From: Alphaproteobacteria bacterium
Lineage (GTDB): Bacteria; Pseudomonadota; Alphaproteobacteria; SP197
DNA length: 50,592 nucleotides
Direction: 5' to 3'
Assembly (NCBI GenBank): GCA_016869675.1
Contig: VGDP01000023.1
Location: forward strand, 1 to 50,592
Each line of letters begins with the position of its first letter. The stretch's first letter is position 1. The notes beneath the pieces are model-generated. The model saw only the letters and a program-made list of their open reading frames with translations, was not told the origin of the DNA and made no database searches. Positions 49,601-50,592 of this stretch are shown here, piece by piece. The position numbers and the translations under genes are program-made.

Positions 49601-49906
49601 TCACGCCGACTTGCGCTCGGTCTCGTCCGCATCGGCCTCGAGGCGCGCCGCCAGTCGCATCACCGCGGCGTGGGACTGCTCGATCTCCGCCAGGAGATAG
49701 TGGCGCAACGCTCCGTCGGCGCCCGACACCGTCTCGTCGTCGCTGTCCAACGCGGCCAGCCGCAGGCGGTCCCGCTCGAACAGGCGTTGCGCCTTGCCGA
49801 GCCTCGTCACCAACGTCTTAAGTGACTCGTCCAGTTCCGCGAAATGGGCGACGTGGGCCGATGGGGCCGATGATCCCGCTCTGATTCTTCCCGCGCGTTC
49901 AGGCAC
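49601..49906 (-). CDS. Small helical protein, paralogue of the next gene
   Basis: 101 aa of unknown function from GTG 49906, with GGAGG about 8 nt upstream. Residues 25-92 look alpha-helical and coiled-coil-like (LDESLKTLVTRLGKAQRLFE, then GADGALRHYLLAEIEQSHA). The core aligns by eye with the protein encoded at 50044-50376, sharing an R-x2-F-x-R-[DE]-R stretch and GA-[DE]-x-ALR-x-Y. No signal peptide or membrane segment is present. Convergent with the glutamine-synthetase-like gene. Confidence 0.6.
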   Translation of the reverse strand: MPERAGRIRAGSSAPSAHVAHFAELDESLKTLVTRLGKAQRLFERDRLRLAALDSDDETVSGADGALRHYLLAEIEQSHAAVMRLAARLEADADETERKSA

Positions 49907-50043
49907 GACGGGCCTCCGTTCTTGTCATTACCCCCGAGCGGCCTCGGACGACGGGTGTCGCGAGGCGCGCCGATTCATGAACCGAGGCTACACCAAGGGG
50001 GCGCGACGCGACACCGCTCGAAAGGCGTACGCAGTCCGCGACT

Positions 50044-50376
50044 CTAACCCCGCGGGCGGCGCCGGGTCGTCGCCATGGTCGTCTTCAATTGCTGCGCGAT
50101 CTTGCGCAGATCGGTGCACGCCGCCTCCAGTTCCGCCGCGACGTAGAGACGCAAGGCGGACTCCGCGCCGGTGGCGGCCTCGTCGTTGGCAATCGACGTC
50201 AGAAGCGAGCGCTCGCGGCTGAATCGTCGGCTGGTGCGGCCCAGGGCGTCGACGACATCGTCGAGCAAACCACTCAAGGCGGCGATGTCCTGGTCGCCCT
50301 CGGCGTGAGACGCAGGCGGCGACTTCGCGCTCTTGCTCTTCTTCGAGCGGTTCTCGCCTTCATGGCCGTCGGACAT
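50044..50376 (-). CDS. Small helical protein, paralogue of the preceding gene
   Basis: 110 aa of unknown function from ATG 50376, with GGGAG and AAGG just upstream. A charged, lysine-rich N-terminus (about residues 1-30) is followed by helical sequence (LLDDVVDALGRTSRRFSRER, then GAESALRLYVAAELEAACTD) and a basic tail (TTRRRPRG). It aligns with the 49601-49906 product over about 65 residues, suggesting a tandem duplication. The 137-bp gap between them has no evident gene. Confidence 0.6.
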   Translation of the reverse strand: MSDGHEGENRSKKSKSAKSPPASHAEGDQDIAALSGLLDDVVDALGRTSRRFSRERSLLTSIANDEAATGAESALRLYVAAELEAACTDLRKIAQQLKTTMATTRRRPRG

Positions 50377-50480
50377 CCTTGCGCTCCCGAGGAATAGTTC
50401 GCCGGCGGCACAATAGGTGAGGTAGTAGCGACGCGATGATACGTAGTCGGCTCATTAGGGTTAACACCAACCTGCATTGA

Positions 50481-50592
50481 TCAGAACCCGTTTGCCCATT
50501 CGCGGGGTCCGATGGACATGAATTGCCAGGGTTGATCGACGAGGTTGTTCCAGGCTTGGCAGCAGAGATCGACGATGTCCTCGGCGGATTTG
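50481..50592 (-). CDS. IS630-family transposase, C-terminal end (runs off the window)
   Basis: The last 36 codons of a frame entering from the right edge read KSAEDIVDLCCQAWNNLVDQ and then SIGPREWANGF before TGA at 50483-50481. The AWNNLVD and SIGxREWA pattern is the usual C-terminus of IS630-type DDE transposases. Only this part is inside the window, so neither intactness nor the second IS end can be judged. No terminal inverted repeat could be fixed between here and the small protein gene. Confidence 0.7.
   Translation of the reverse strand, partial: KSAEDIVDLCCQAWNNLVDQPWQFMSIGPREWANGF

Overview
The window is a very GC-rich, gene-dense stretch of bacterial chromosome. The gene set points to an alphaproteobacterium, probably of the Rhodospirillales type: the lptC-lptA-lptB-rpoN-hpf-ptsN block followed by hprK, rapZ and a regulatory PTS; a DivL-like kinase; the tsaE-amgK-murU-addB-addA-trxA block; and a mitochondrial-type (NDUFA9-like) complex I accessory protein. 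The taxonomic placement is inference from gene content and order, not from a marker-gene search.

Layout. 1-7.8 kb is a mixed accessory region: a dimethylglycine/sarcosine dehydrogenase-like flavoenzyme, plsY, a D-cysteine desulfhydrase-type PLP enzyme, a GMC oxidoreductase, an orphan ATP-grasp protein and a mazEF module whose toxin gene is frameshifted. 7.9-13.9 kb is gltD-gltB (glutamate synthase) on the minus strand. 14.1-18.7 kb has uppP, an NDUFA9-like gene, an mscS-type channel gene broken by one frameshift, tRNA-Leu(CAG) and a short RNase D. 18.9-22.4 kb is LPS transport (lptC, lptA, lptB) and sigma-54. 22.5-27.2 kb is a signalling phosphotransferase system: hpf, ptsN, hprK, rapZ, EIIA-Man, HPr and enzyme I, with no sugar permease. 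27.3-31.9 kb has a CocE/NonD hydrolase, ahcY and an MFS exporter. 32.2-35.4 kb holds two PAS-containing kinase-like proteins that face each other and both lack the phospho-accepting histidine. 35.7-39.2 kb has msrA-msrB, a CorC/CNNM-family protein and a thioredoxin-reductase-like ferredoxin-NADP reductase. 39.3-48.2 kb is tsaE, amgK, a murU homologue with an altered active site, one 2,123-codon frame that fuses AddB to AddA, and trxA. 48.2 kb to the end has a PuuA-like glutamine synthetase homologue, two small paralogous proteins and the tail of an IS630-type transposase.

How the genes fit together. Envelope functions recur: PlsY makes lysophosphatidate, UppP recycles the undecaprenyl carrier, LptCAB moves LPS, and AmgK/MurU belong to peptidoglycan recycling. 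Nitrogen and carbon signalling is concentrated in gltBD, rpoN and the PTS-Ntr proteins. Redox repair is represented by msrA, msrB, the ferredoxin-NADP reductase and trxA. The points most worth a second look are the AddB-AddA fusion, the replacement of the metal-binding aspartate in the MurU homologue, the DivL-like protein next to a second degenerate histidine-kinase-like protein, the two single-base frameshifts, the nested inverted repeat at 31982-32049 and the paralogous small-protein pair beside the IS630 end. No CRISPR array, prophage, rRNA operon or complete mobile element was seen.
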